Made by a program: the position numbers and the translations under genes
Origin: Hermetia illucens
Taxonomy: Eukaryota > Arthropoda > Insecta > Diptera > Stratiomyidae
NCBI RefSeq assembly: GCF_905115235.1
Contig: NC_051854.1
Coordinates: 63,975,463-64,039,462, forward strand
Direction of reading: 5' to 3'
DNA: 64,000 bases
Shown: in pieces, positions 54,280-64,000 of the stretch
Position numbering within the stretch: the first letter of the stretch is position 1
Layout: every line of letters starts with the position of its first letter
The notes under the pieces: model-generated
The model's input: only the letters and a program-made list of their open reading frames with translations
What the model was told of the DNA's origin: nothing
Database searches by the model: none

Positions 54280-57200
54280 GATGTGTGTGTGTGTTTGTGG
54301 TGGGGGAGAAGTTATAGCCTCTGACTACTTAGCCCGCGATAGCCCAATGTACTCCGGTCTCCGGTCTAAGGAAATCTCCGTGGATTCCACTTCCTCGTTA
54401 CAGAAGGGCACGTATAATCTTGTACAATCCCTATTCTGACCATATGTCCAGGTAGTGAACTATGGCCTGTCAAAATGCATACAATCCTTCTGCAAGTCTT
54501 CCTGCTTTTCAACGGTATAAACTTTGCGGCATCCATGTTAGAGTCTGACAGGAAAAGTTTGTTGTATCTAACATCATTTAGACTTTGCCATCTGCCATTA
54601 TGGGAAGCTCATTCGCAGTTTACGAAGACAGCCTTAGCCAATGCTGCTCCAATTGTTGGTTCCGGTCCCAGCATGGGGGAGATTGAACCTTCTTTGCTAA
54701 GTCATCCGAAATTTTATTTCCCTCTACACCACAATGACCGAATACCCAAAGTAATCCCACCATGTTGAATCTACAAGCAAAATTCAATTGACTTCTACAT
54801 TCTTGAACAATTTTTAAGTTTTCAAAGGACTGCTCAACGCCCTCAGTGCAGTTTGACTATTGCTACAGATTGCGATGCACCTGCCCTTCAACCGCTCGTC
54901 AATCATCCAGATTGCCGCCCGAAGGATCGCATACACTACAACCTAAAAGACAGTTGTATATTGCTCTAAAGCAAAAGCCTACTTCTCGGTTTTATTCGAG
55001 AGATAGACGCATTCTTCTGGTTCGTCCCAGTTTTCTCAACGTTTCAAGATAACTTCATATCTTCTACCAATGTGTGGCGAACTGAGAATCAGAAGACATT
55101 GCGAAAACTGGATTCAGTTCTCCCAATAACTCCTCTAATGCCTTGGGCCCACCACGTCCATTGTTTCCCCATAGATCTAATCGAATTTGTCTATGAGCTG
55201 TTCTCACTGCAGTGGTCTGAATAAAGAAATCCAAGGGCAGTAATGCATTCAGAGCTGCGCCGAATGTCGTGCTCATGGCACCGGTGAAACTCAAACACAC
55301 AGCGAAAACTACTTTGTTTGACCTCAACCCAGCGCGTAAGCGATAACGGCCTAATAGTGACATATATCCATATTACTACCTGAGGCCTAAGTCCCGATTT
55401 CGAGGCAAAGGTTCGTCTATACACCCCATAAGCTGTAAGAGCGTATCGGTGATCTGAGAGTGGGACTTCGTCTAGCACCCGCCAGTGTGTAATCAACTCC
55501 ACTTTTGAAGTACAGATTGTTAAGTACTTCACTTCTTCTCGGTCCCATGAAGGTAGGGGCACACCCTTTGTTTGCAGTCATGAGACCAACTGAAGTAATG
55601 AAATCAAATAGCTTCTTACCTTTGGGATTGCATTTAGTCCTGCATTAACAAACATCTTGAGCGTTCGCATATCAACCTGTTATGAGTTCGTAATTTAAAA
55701 CAGAACCGTTTAGCAGGGTCGGCGTGTGATCGGTTTGATTTCTCTGAAAATAGCCGCAATTGGAGGTACAGTAGTTCCCATGTCCTTATCCATGAAAGAT
55801 CTCATCTCGTCACGCAGAACATTCGTCTGTTTTCCACTTAACACCTACACTGATTTGCGGTGTCCGGTTTGCGTAGATCCGATCACACAAACTGGCATCA
55901 GGCAGTCTCGGTCACGTCTCTAGCTTCCCTTTCTTCCCCCCGTTACGTGAATAGTCTAAGAGAAGTTACTAGCAGGTAATATTCACTCACTGCTCCCTTC
56001 GCCAGTGCGAACCCCCGTAAGGGCGTTCCCCCTGTGCAAACATTATCCCACGGGCGCAGCTCCATTGTGGGAAAGCGCACCGAAGATGCTGTAATTTGCT
56101 CTATCTTGTGTGAGTTAAAGATCATCATTGTTCGTGGCTCTCAAAATGGAGATGATGCTCTACAGTTTCCTGCTATGATTGAATTTCAATCTATGTTGGA
56201 AAAAGTGGGGCACCATATAGTGACTGTCCCTGAGCACTTTCAGATTATTTTGGTCCAGTTTGAAATAACAAGCTGAAACCCTCCAAGTTTGCAAATTCAT
56301 TCTTCCTGGAATTCATGACCCTCCAATGTCCGAAGTCTATGACCGGGTTCTGTTCACCCAATATGCGGATGATGTTCCCTGCCTTTCTTCCAGGGCTAAG
56401 TAACCAGCATCTGACATGTTCTGTCCTGCACAGGTCAATGTTCACATAGTGAAGTTGGGCCGACCGCTAGAACTCAAATCCGGGATTACCTGCAGGAGCC
56501 ACTTTAAGACAGCCTCATTAGTGCACTGCAAATGGAGGAGCCCATCGCGAAAACTTTGATTGTTAAATTTTAGCTTCGTTGCAGACTCCAGCGTTTTTTT
56601 CCACAGGCATTCGCGAAGGATGGTAAATTGTCTCTCTGACATTTTGACATCCTTGGAGAAAATTCCCACGGCAGCGGTCAAAAATGAGACTGCAGCTTGC
56701 GCCTACGTCCTTTTCCTTCTCGCCTTCATGTCCTCCTATATATTCCTATGGGAGGCACCGACTTCGTTGAAATCACTCTCGCTGATTTGATCACCTCCTA
56801 ATCCCCGCGGGATGCGCTGATATAGGCCCTGGTGTGGAATTTCACCGGGGCCACCAGTCTGTCCCCACCTTCCGTCCAAAAATTCCGCTCCCTTGCGTCT
56901 GATTTCTCTGGACATTACCGTACCTAGTGTTGTAGCCCAGATTGATGGTGTCCGGGTCGCTTGGCTCCATTTCCACATACCGGCGTTAAACCAGTAGCGT
57001 CCACTTCACCAACTTCCCTTCTTCCGCTCTTCCTGCAAAGGATGAAGGATTAGGTTCTCCCTCCTCCTCAGTGGCTGAACTTTCCTTCTGCCGAGCCTTC
57101 CTCTTTCATTTACGGTTGGATTTGGACTGTAGTACTGCGGACGGGCCGGCCGTAGTCGGATTTCCGATTTCTCTCAAGCCGAGAATAGGAGGACAATTTG

Positions 57201-57340
57201 GGATGGCTCTGAAACTGGCGCCTCGGTCGCGACTTGATTGTTCGTGATCGCGGGTGAATTCGAAGTCCGTGACTTCTTACCATTTGGCTTCCATATCCAT
57301 GTAAAAACACCCCTATTGTAGTAGTAAGATACTATAGGCT
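54280..57340 (-). mobile_element. LINE remnant, family 3 (ORF1 plus endonuclease)
   Basis: Minus strand. ORF1 pieces lie at 57310-57110 and 56978-56736 and the core at 56681-56442 (SERQFTILRECLWKK, FRDGLLHLQCTNEAVLKWLL), followed by 56445-56245 (ILGEQNPVIDFGHWRVM). These match the DUF4780-type ORF1 found with Jockey/CR1-like insect LINEs. Endonuclease pieces follow at 55562-55191 (ELITHWRVLDEVPLSDHRY). RT is essentially absent or unrecognisable by 54.3 kb. Broken throughout. Confidence 0.6.
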
Positions 57341-57359
57341 CCCCCACCACGAGAAGGTG

Positions 57360-58220
57360 GTGTCCGAGGGAGAGACCTAGAAACTGCGCAACAGCGTGTT
57401 TGTTTTGTAAATGTGTGGAAAATAAATTTGCTTCTTGTTAATGTTTCCTTTGGGTAAGTCCTACTGCCTTTAAAAGTTGAAAGCTATTTATTAATAATTT
57501 TATTACGATTTTTGTTCTGTGCTTAATTTTTCAAACTAAGAAAGACATCATTTATTTTCACAATGCCTGAAAGTTGCCTCGATTCATAATACTTGCTCGA
57601 CTATTGTTGAAAAAAATCACGGGGGTTCCACTCACATATGATTGCAGAACAAGTTACGTCTTTCTTAATTGGCATTCTTAAATCATTCAAAGAATTCAAT
57701 TTAGATTTTTAGTGAATTACTACATTTCTGTCCAACTAAAACACTGCTTTTCCTCCAATTCTATAGAACCCATTTGATTGAAGGAAACAGTAAATACTAT
57801 TTGTAACTTTCATATTATAATGAAAACCATATTTCTGACTTATAATAGACGGCAATAAAAATTTATTATAAATTTCGCATATGGATCTTTAATAAAAGCA
57901 CATTTTTTATAATTTTATCTAAATTTACTCAATAAAACCACTTGGAAAACAACGTCTTGTATACTACACACACTAAGTAGGGTGCGATCTTAAATAATAA
58001 GATACGAGGCACATATCATGCCGTGCAAAATACGTATTCAGGAATAGGTAACTACACTAATTAATATTGAAATAAATTAACTTTTCAAGAAAGTTGAATA
58101 TCAATTTGGTTTTAAACAGCATTGGTAAATAGTCTTTTTTCTTTGTAAAATTGAACTTAAATTTACGCTGACTTCAGGTGGTGATTTCGTTTTCAAGACA
58201 TCATTTCAAGAAATTCATTG
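57360..58220. other. AT-rich DNA 3' of Atg7
   Basis: No gene. It probably includes the Atg7 3' UTR; several TTTATT strings (AATAAA on the minus strand, e.g. near 57860) could serve as poly(A) signals. Confidence 0.4.
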
Positions 58221-58223
58221 CTT

Positions 58224-58838
58224 TCAATCACTCATCTCAAAGTCAGAGTCTTCACATTCGATTATCTGAAAAAAGAAAACGATTTTAGGAACCTTATAAT
58301 GGAGGTTTTGTTCATAAAGGCAATTGATTAAAGGATATGTGTATATAAACCGAAATCACAAAGAATGCATTCTTACCTCACTGTCACAGACAGCCAAAGT
58401 TGAGATCCCTGTTAAATCTTCCAAGTATTTCGTTGAATTGAACACATCAAACAGAAAATCGATTTTTCGATTTTCATACTCGTCGAGGACAATCTGTAAC
58501 ACAAGCAATATTAAGCCAAAAACAAATAAATTACGAAAGGCAAGCTTTTAATTTCTCACCTGAGAACAGGCAACACATTGCGAAAATTTCGCTGTTGCTG
58601 GAAGGATATTTTCAAATGTGCCGAGCATTCCTCTGATCGAATGAGGCAAAATGCCTAGCAAACCTTCTGGAATCGACACATCCTTCTGATTATTAACCGC
58701 ATAATAGGCTGGTGCTAATTCTTTATATTTGTGCTGTAAGATTGATACGAGTAATTCGACCGCATAACTGGCTGCAATATTCGAAATTCCTGGACGAGTT
58801 ACGGTGCACTGCTGATCTAGAGTACGATCGCGTAATGA
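58224..58838 (-). CDS. Atg7: Atg7 (autophagy E1-like enzyme), last three exons
   Basis: Atg7 is the E1-like enzyme that activates Atg8 and Atg12 for autophagosome formation in the cytosol. Three minus-strand exons are visible: 58838-58560 (93 codons), 58493-58377 (39 codons) and 58265-58224 (13 codons plus stop). Introns are 66 and 111 bp, with CAG acceptors and GTGAG or GTAAG donors, all phase 0. The first exon starts [20 protein letters not shown], in which the Cys is the thioester-forming active site of the family, and continues [22 protein letters not shown] and [10 protein letters not shown]. The second gives YEN...[19 protein letters not shown]. The third ends SDFEMSD, the acidic Atg7 tail. 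The upstream exons (about 500 residues) are not between here and 64 kb; a LINE and a TTAA element occupy that space. Either a very long intron carries on beyond the window or this is a detached copy. No stops or frameshifts are seen. Confidence 0.9.
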
Positions 58839-58929
58839 CTGAAATAAATTGAGAAGATTTTCAGCAGTCTCATTCGATCTTTAAAAAACAACTGATTTCT
58901 AAAATCATTGTGACAATCAATTTTTCCTC

Positions 58930-61325
58930 AGACATTCTGACGGTCCATTTGAGAAAGTCATTCCCAAGATGTCAAAGGGTAGTGCAGGTCCCAGGGCGAA
59001 ACGTGGATTGTTACCCACGATGGAGCATATATCCTGAGAAACGCCTGCTGAACCAACACCAACACTTCTACTACCAAACCCTATCTCCACCTCCACGTGG
59101 TGATCGCTGGGAGTTCTTTCATCATAAAAAACTACAAACGGAGAAGGATGGAGTCGAGTCTCCGACGCCTAAAAACAGGACAAAATGTACCAACTGGTCC
59201 GCCAGGTTGGAAGTTGGGTAGGGCTGACAACCTTACACGGAAAACCAAAGTTACGAAGCCACAACAGGAGCCTCGGACAGAATGGATTTCAAAACGACGA
59301 ACCCGGCAACGACAACGGAATAATGACTTGCGATTTTTTCATGGAACGTGCGCTCCCTGTACAGACCGAATGCTGCTGAGCAGCTAGTCGATACCCTATC
59401 CCAATATAAGGCTAATGTAACAGCGTTACAAGAGATGCACTGCACAGGAACCAGTTTCCTGGAGAAGAGCCGCTACACCATATATTATAGTGGCCATCCA
59501 GTAAACCATGTGCTCGGAGTAGGTTTCTTAGTCAGACAAAAAATGAAACGTGCTGCTATCGACTTTGAAAATTTAAGCGAAAGGCTATGCACTCTGCGTT
59601 TGCGAGCCAAATTTAGAAATATAAACCTCATAAACGTTCACGCCCCTACAGAGGAGACTACAGAGTCAGAGAAGGATATTTTCGACGAGGCAGTTGAGCG
59701 GACCTTGAAGCCTGTCCCAGTTATGATATCAAAATCATACTTGGAGATTTCAACAATCAAGTACGGACGAATGCAGTATTCAGGCGATACGTCGGCTCCT
59801 ATAGCTTACATAGAGATACCAATGATAACGGACTGTGGATTATTCAGTTTACAGTATCGCACGAAATGGTTGTTGAAACTACCTGGTTTGCGCGGAAAGG
59901 GGTCCACAAACATACGTGGCCCTCACCAGACCAAAGTGGCCACGTGCTGATCGAATACGACCACAAAGATACTTGGCCCCAACCGCAAGAAAAGTCGGAA
60001 TGGCTGGTTCGACGATGAATGTAAGCTAGCAACGGAACGGAAGAATGTTGCATACCGAGTAATGTTGTATTCTAAAAGAACGCGTGCACGCGCAGAGACA
60101 TCACAAACTCCGTCGAGCGGAGAAGCGACTTCACAGACGGAAAAAGGAAACCTGGGAGAACCAACAAGTCTGTGAACTAGAAAAATACAGGGAGCAACCG
60201 CACCAGGTGCGGAAGTTTTACCAACAAGTCAGCAGGATAAAGTCCTATACACCTCGATGCTCATCCTGCCGAGACAAAGAGGGTAATCTGATTTCCGACA
60301 GAATGGGTATATTGGAGCGATGGGTTGTATTTTGATGAACTGCTCAATAACCAAAATATTGGCAAATTGGAGGTCCCGACAACTGAAGACGACAGACAAA
60401 TGCTGCCACCACCCACGCGTAGACGAAACAGTCCGTGCAATTCATAAATTTAAAAACCATAAGTCTCCCGGAGCCTATGGAATTACAGCCGAATTGTTTA
60501 AATATGGAGGCGACCAACTACACGAAGCGGTTCATCAACTGATGCTCAAAGTATGGGAGAGCGAATCAATGCCTGACAATTAGCAACGGAGCATTATCTA
60601 TCTATTATCTATCACGTTGCTGAGTACCATCTATAAAATATTCTTCTCTAGCTTGCTAGGCCGGATACCCATACGCCCAAAAGATGCAACAGATCAGATT
60701 TTCTCTCTGCGGCAAACGATGGAAAACTGTTGGAATATGGCCATCAGTTGCATCATCTTTTCATCGACTTTAAAGCCGCCTATGACAGCATAGCCAGGGT
60801 AAAACTGTACACGGCCATGAGAGAATTTGGTATCCCAACGAAATTGATAAGACTGAGTAGGCTGACCCTGACCAATGTGCGAAGCCAGATAAAAGCAGCA
60901 GGATCACTTTCGACACCATTCAACATCAACAACGGTCTAAAACAAGGGAATGCCCTATTATGCGTCCTCTTTAACCTGGCCCTGGAGAAAGTGATTCGCG
61001 ATGCCGATGTAAATGCGAGAGACCCCATCCAACTACTGGCCTACGCTAATGATATTCACAGCATGGGAAGAATAACCCGAGATGTACAGTCTACATTCAT
61101 CCAGATCGAGCGGGCGGCGCGAGATCTTGGGCTGCATATAAATGAAGGCAAGACAAGGTACATGGTGGCAACGTCAGCGCCAAAACCAAAACCGGAAGAA
61201 CGAACAACTTCGAATCGCACTGGTCAAACGAAAACAATAAAGATAGGAGACTACAACTTTGAGATCGTTGAACATTTCTCCTATCTAAGGTCGAAAATCA
61301 CAACCGATAACAGCTATCAAAATGA
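58930..61325 (+). mobile_element. RTE-like LINE, copy H (5' and RT part)
   Basis: A plus-strand copy starting near the family's 5' region (59035, with GRADNLTRKTKVTK-type N-terminal frames). Endonuclease follows at 59348-59950 (SRYTIYYSGHPVNHVLGVG, INVHAPTEETTESEKD), then RT at 60084-61320 (NHKSPGAYGITAELF, FIDFKAAYDSIARVK, GLKQGNALLCV). The catalytic motif reads YANDIHSMGR instead of YADDIDIMGR, so the enzyme would be dead. About six frames in a row. It lies in what would be Atg7 upstream sequence. Confidence 0.8.
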
Positions 61326-61762
61326 AGGGAATCGTCCATCCTCATGTACGAGACAAAAATTCTTCGGAAGATTCTTCTCTCGAACGCGGCCAAGAGTTCG
61401 CAATTTTTCTTGCTAAGAATCCAAGTCTCCAAGGAATACATGAGGACTGGCAAGATCATTGTCTTGTACAGTAAGAGCTTTGACCCTATGGTGAGACTTT
61501 TCGAGCGAAACAGTTTTTGTAAGTTGAAATAGGCTCTGTTGGCAGCCAACAACCGTGCGCGGATTTCATCGTCGTAGCTGTTACCGGTTGTGATTTTCGA
61601 CCCTAGATAGGATAAATTATCAACGGTCTCAAAGTTGTAGTCTTCTATCTTTATTCTTCCCGTTTGACCAGTGCGATTTGATGTTGTTGGTTGGTTGGTT
61701 TTCGGTGCTGACGTTGCCACCATATATTTTGTCTTGCCGTCATTGATATGCAGCCATCTGGA
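61326..61762 (-). mobile_element. RTE-like LINE, inverted 3' piece
   Basis: Directly after copy H the thumb region repeats on the opposite strand (frame 61879-61298: INDGKTKYMVATSAPKTNQP, DYNFETVDNLSYLGSKIT, FERRIFRRIF). Both halves contain the DYNFE...SYL segment, so an inverted repeat of about 190 bp is formed around the junction. This indicates a second, inverted insertion or an inverted duplication rather than a simple twin-primed copy. Confidence 0.75.
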
Positions 61763-62180
61763 CACTGGAGCATGCATGCTTTTTTCGGCGATTTTATTCT
61801 TAACGTGTGTGCGGAGCACCGAGGAACTGGCCATCCTGAAGTGGCTAATAAAGAGACAGACAGACGTGTGAAAGGCCAAATTGGCAACTTTTTCGAGCTA
61901 GATATTCATCTATAACAATAAGTCTTATTTTGAGGTGGTCGTTTCATTACTACCCAATAATAAGGCAGTAAAATGAAAGTTTAAATCCACCGACTATACC
62001 AACAATAATGTCAGTCCACCCCATCACGTCCCCACAGAACAAGGACTGTAGGCTGTTAAATGGTAAGCACTAAATTAGATATTAGTACTGGATAACCCCG
62101 GATGCGGCGCTACTTTTCCACTCACGATAAGAGACCAACAAGCATCTTTAGAAAAACTTTACTAGGCTGTCAGCCATTAA

Positions 62181-62992
62181 GGGGTTCATCCCGTGTGTCG
62201 GATCCGAGGAATCGATTTTTTCCCAGGCATCAATTGTGTCTAGATATAGTGTAGAATGTATGGGCAAAGTGATTTTTCGATATTCGGAGTCGTTCGGAAA
62301 TTACAGTGTTAAACCAGTAAAATGTCACATGTCAAGTTTGTGTCGATCGCCGTAATAAAGCTCGTCGGTCCGAATACGTTCAAATAACTTCGCTAAAATC
62401 ATATGAATTGAAGCCAAAGCTTTACTTTTGTTTCTTCAAGAAACCTAAGGTTTATGGATTAGGTATAGCAGATTAAGGTCAGTTAAGATTTTAGGGTTCA
62501 AAATCGCATTCTACTTTGTAAATGCGTTTTTCTCGAAACAGCGTGTTGAAAATCTACTGCCACCATAGCCCAAAATCTATCCAACGGAATTCTTTGAAAT
62601 TTTCACGACTTACTCAGAACATATTTCTACGGTCTGCAAGCTAGGATAATTGCGATTCACTAAGTAGTTTTTTTTATTCATTAAAGAAGAATTGAAAAAA
62701 CACCAAAATTTGCAAAAAAAAATTAACAAGGCACCAAAAATTTAGCTATCAATATTTTTTAGTAATCCTAGTTTGCGGTCTGTGGCTAAGTCGGCACGTT
62801 AAAATGCCGCTTACATTTTTTCTCTAGGGTGATCACAGTGCCATCTAGCGTGGTAGCAGAAAAACACCTTTTTTGAAGATGGGTGCATAAGTTGCTCTGT
62901 GTTTCGATAATGAATTACGTTATCGGGCTGGGAAAATTCTTCACAAAAAATTCTAAAAAAAGCGAAAAAACGGCCTTCACGAGATGACCCCC
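62181..62992. mobile_element. TTAA-flanked DNA element (piggyBac-type MITE?)
   Basis: 812 bp with TTAA at both flanks (62177-62180, 62993-62996). Inverted ends are GGGGTTCATCCCGTGTG on the left and, read inverted, GGGGGTCATCTCGTGAAGG on the right. TTAA duplications and G-rich ends fit piggyBac-like non-autonomous elements, though the superfamily is inferred. No coding frame. A relative lies inverted at 51.3-52.1 kb. Confidence 0.7.
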
Positions 62993-63198
62993 TTAAGTAT
63001 ATTTGCTTATAAAATATTCTTTAGATGCAAGATTGCATGTTTTTGGGTGAAGAGTAATCAGCAACGGTCACGGAACAATTAATACAATGAAGACAGAAAT
63101 TATATAGTTGTTAGATATCGCTTTTGTAAACTTTTTTTGTAAATGTAAATTAACTGAAATAGGTCTAAATAACATACATATATATGTTGAGGGGAAAG

Positions 63199-63369
63199 TT
63201 ATGAATGTGGCACATGTAAAGCTACTTTAAGTTTTTCATCACTCATATCGCTTTCCTCCTCTAGCTGAAGTTTTAATTGCTGCGAAAACGAGGCAAATTC
63301 AAACCAATCAATAAGAATATTATTTATGCTGCAAACCCTAAGACGAAATACTACAATATCCCCAATCAT
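63199..63369 (-). CDS. Short unrecognised ORF or terminal exon
   Basis: A minus-strand 56-codon ATG frame (MIGDIVVFRLRVCS...) with a polar, protein-like C-terminal part (DWFEFASFSQQLKLQLEEES, DMSDEKLKV). An acceptor-like GGGTTTGCAG near 63333 could make it a terminal exon instead. The WFEFASF stretch loosely recalls the Atg7 N-terminus, but the conserved residues after it are missing. Not identified. Confidence 0.25.
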   Translation of the reverse strand: MIGDIVVFRLRVCSINNILIDWFEFASFSQQLKLQLEEESDMSDEKLKVALHVPHS

Positions 63370-63747
63370 CTAAGAGAGCTTCACATAAACTCGCTAACTG
63401 CAAAATCTATTTGATGTCAACCAGATTCAATTTAAAATAGTAGATTCGCACAAATCACGCACAAAGCATATAATGCGGAGAGGCTGAAAATGCTTCTATT
63501 TATAACATCGTCAACTCATAACAAAATAAAGTGATATTGACCGCCAAAACAAGTACTTTTGGTTAGAATGTCAAGAGTGGTTGCAATTGGAGTAGGCCAG
63601 TATTGGAAATTCAAATCATAATGAGTGAGTTTTAATTTCATTCAAGATAATATCCCGTCTCCGTGTAATGAGTGTATTTTGCCTTCAGTGGATTTAAAGT
63701 AATTTGCACTTTAATTAAGCTCTCCAAAGTGTCATGTAGTGGCTACC

Positions 63748-63872
63748 ATGTCTGAGTTTAGTGAAAAGGAAGAGTTTTCACTGGACGAAAAATTCTCTGG
63801 TGTTTTAGCATCACCACTTACTGAAGGACAATGTTTAGTTCTGTCCGGTATTCCAAATAAAGACGCTCAAAG
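63748..63872 (+). CDS. Probable galectin gene, first coding exon (runs off the window)
   Basis: ATG 63748 opens MSEFSEKEEFSLDEKFSG, then VLASPLTEGQCLVLSGIPNKDAQR. The P-L-x-x-G-x-x-L-x-x-S-G-I-P...D-A-x-R pattern is the first strands of a galectin carbohydrate-recognition domain. A donor AG|GTATGTG at 63872/63873 ends the exon in phase 2, within the Arg codon that normally precedes the F-x-V/I-N-L strand. Reading past it gives unrelated hydrophobic sequence, so splicing is likely. The beta-galactoside-binding residues (H-N-R, W-E-R) would lie in later exons outside the window. Confidence 0.55.
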
Positions 63873-64000
63873 GTATGTGAACTGTTTGAAAGGACCGGAT
63901 TGGTTTTTGATATATTTTATCCACTTCCCAAACTTTCTCTTGAAGCATCGAGATAATGTTATTGTCTCGGTGTGATGTAGTTCATTTAAGCATGGTGATA

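Noticed and set aside
63199-63369. Atg7 N-terminal exon
   Set aside because: WFEFASF is only loosely like the Atg7 start; the conserved F-W residues and spacing that should follow are absent, so it is listed only as an unrecognised ORF.
1-64000. CRISPR arrays, rRNA genes or bacterial operons
   Set aside because: None is present; spliced host exons, LINEs and E(spl) genes show this is insect nuclear DNA.

Overview
The window reads as nuclear DNA of a fly (Diptera, probably a brachyceran with a large, repeat-rich genome). The evidence is two Enhancer-of-split type bHLH-Orange genes ending in WRPW with Drosophila-like Notch-response promoters and Brd/K boxes in their 3' UTRs, short GT-AG introns, and a heavy load of RTE-like, R1-like and other LINEs, Tc1/mariner and TTAA-type DNA elements. 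The species cannot be named from this sequence. About two thirds of the 64 kb is repeat-derived, and most open reading frames above 60 codons are LINE fragments or their antisense.

Layout: 0-9.5 kb holds a repeat tail, a TA-flanked MITE, a decayed Tc1-like transposon, a LINE remnant, a possible broken minus-strand gene (about 5.0-5.9 kb) and the longest RTE-like LINE copy. 9.5-20 kb is AT-rich intergenic DNA with an orphan Notch-type paired Su(H) site plus proneural E-box (11.27 kb), RTE 3' fragments (one with a perfect 12-bp target duplication, one split by a tRNA-derived SINE), two LTR-retrotransposon fossils and one or two weak gene candidates. 20.3-28.9 kb is a nest of an unclassified repeat family starting AAGGTTTTGTG, an 83-bp-arm foldback carrying a hammerhead-like motif, and a 4.66-kb R1-clade LINE inside one repeat with perfect 13-bp target duplications.

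35-50 kb is the host gene core: an E(spl)mgamma-like gene (35.4 kb), two intronless V-ATPase subunit E (Vha26) paralogues (36.6 and 41.0 kb, 75% identical), and an E(spl)mdelta-like gene (49.3 kb), all on the plus strand. Each bHLH gene has upstream a GCAGGTG E-box followed by inverted paired Su(H) sites 15-17 bp apart, and Brd boxes and K boxes downstream. This is a piece of an Enhancer of split complex invaded by a duplicated Vha26 retrogene and by LINEs.

50.5-64 kb holds a hairpin-LINE composite also seen at 26.9-27.6 kb in the other orientation, a pair of related TTAA elements, decayed LINEs, the last three exons of Atg7 on the minus strand (58.2-58.8 kb, including the E1 active-site cysteine), an RTE copy with an inverted tail, and at the right edge the first coding exon of a probable galectin gene. 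Functionally the host genes are a Notch-responsive repressor pair, a V-ATPase stalk subunit pair, an autophagy E1 and a sugar-binding protein; apart from the two bHLH genes nothing shows that they work together.
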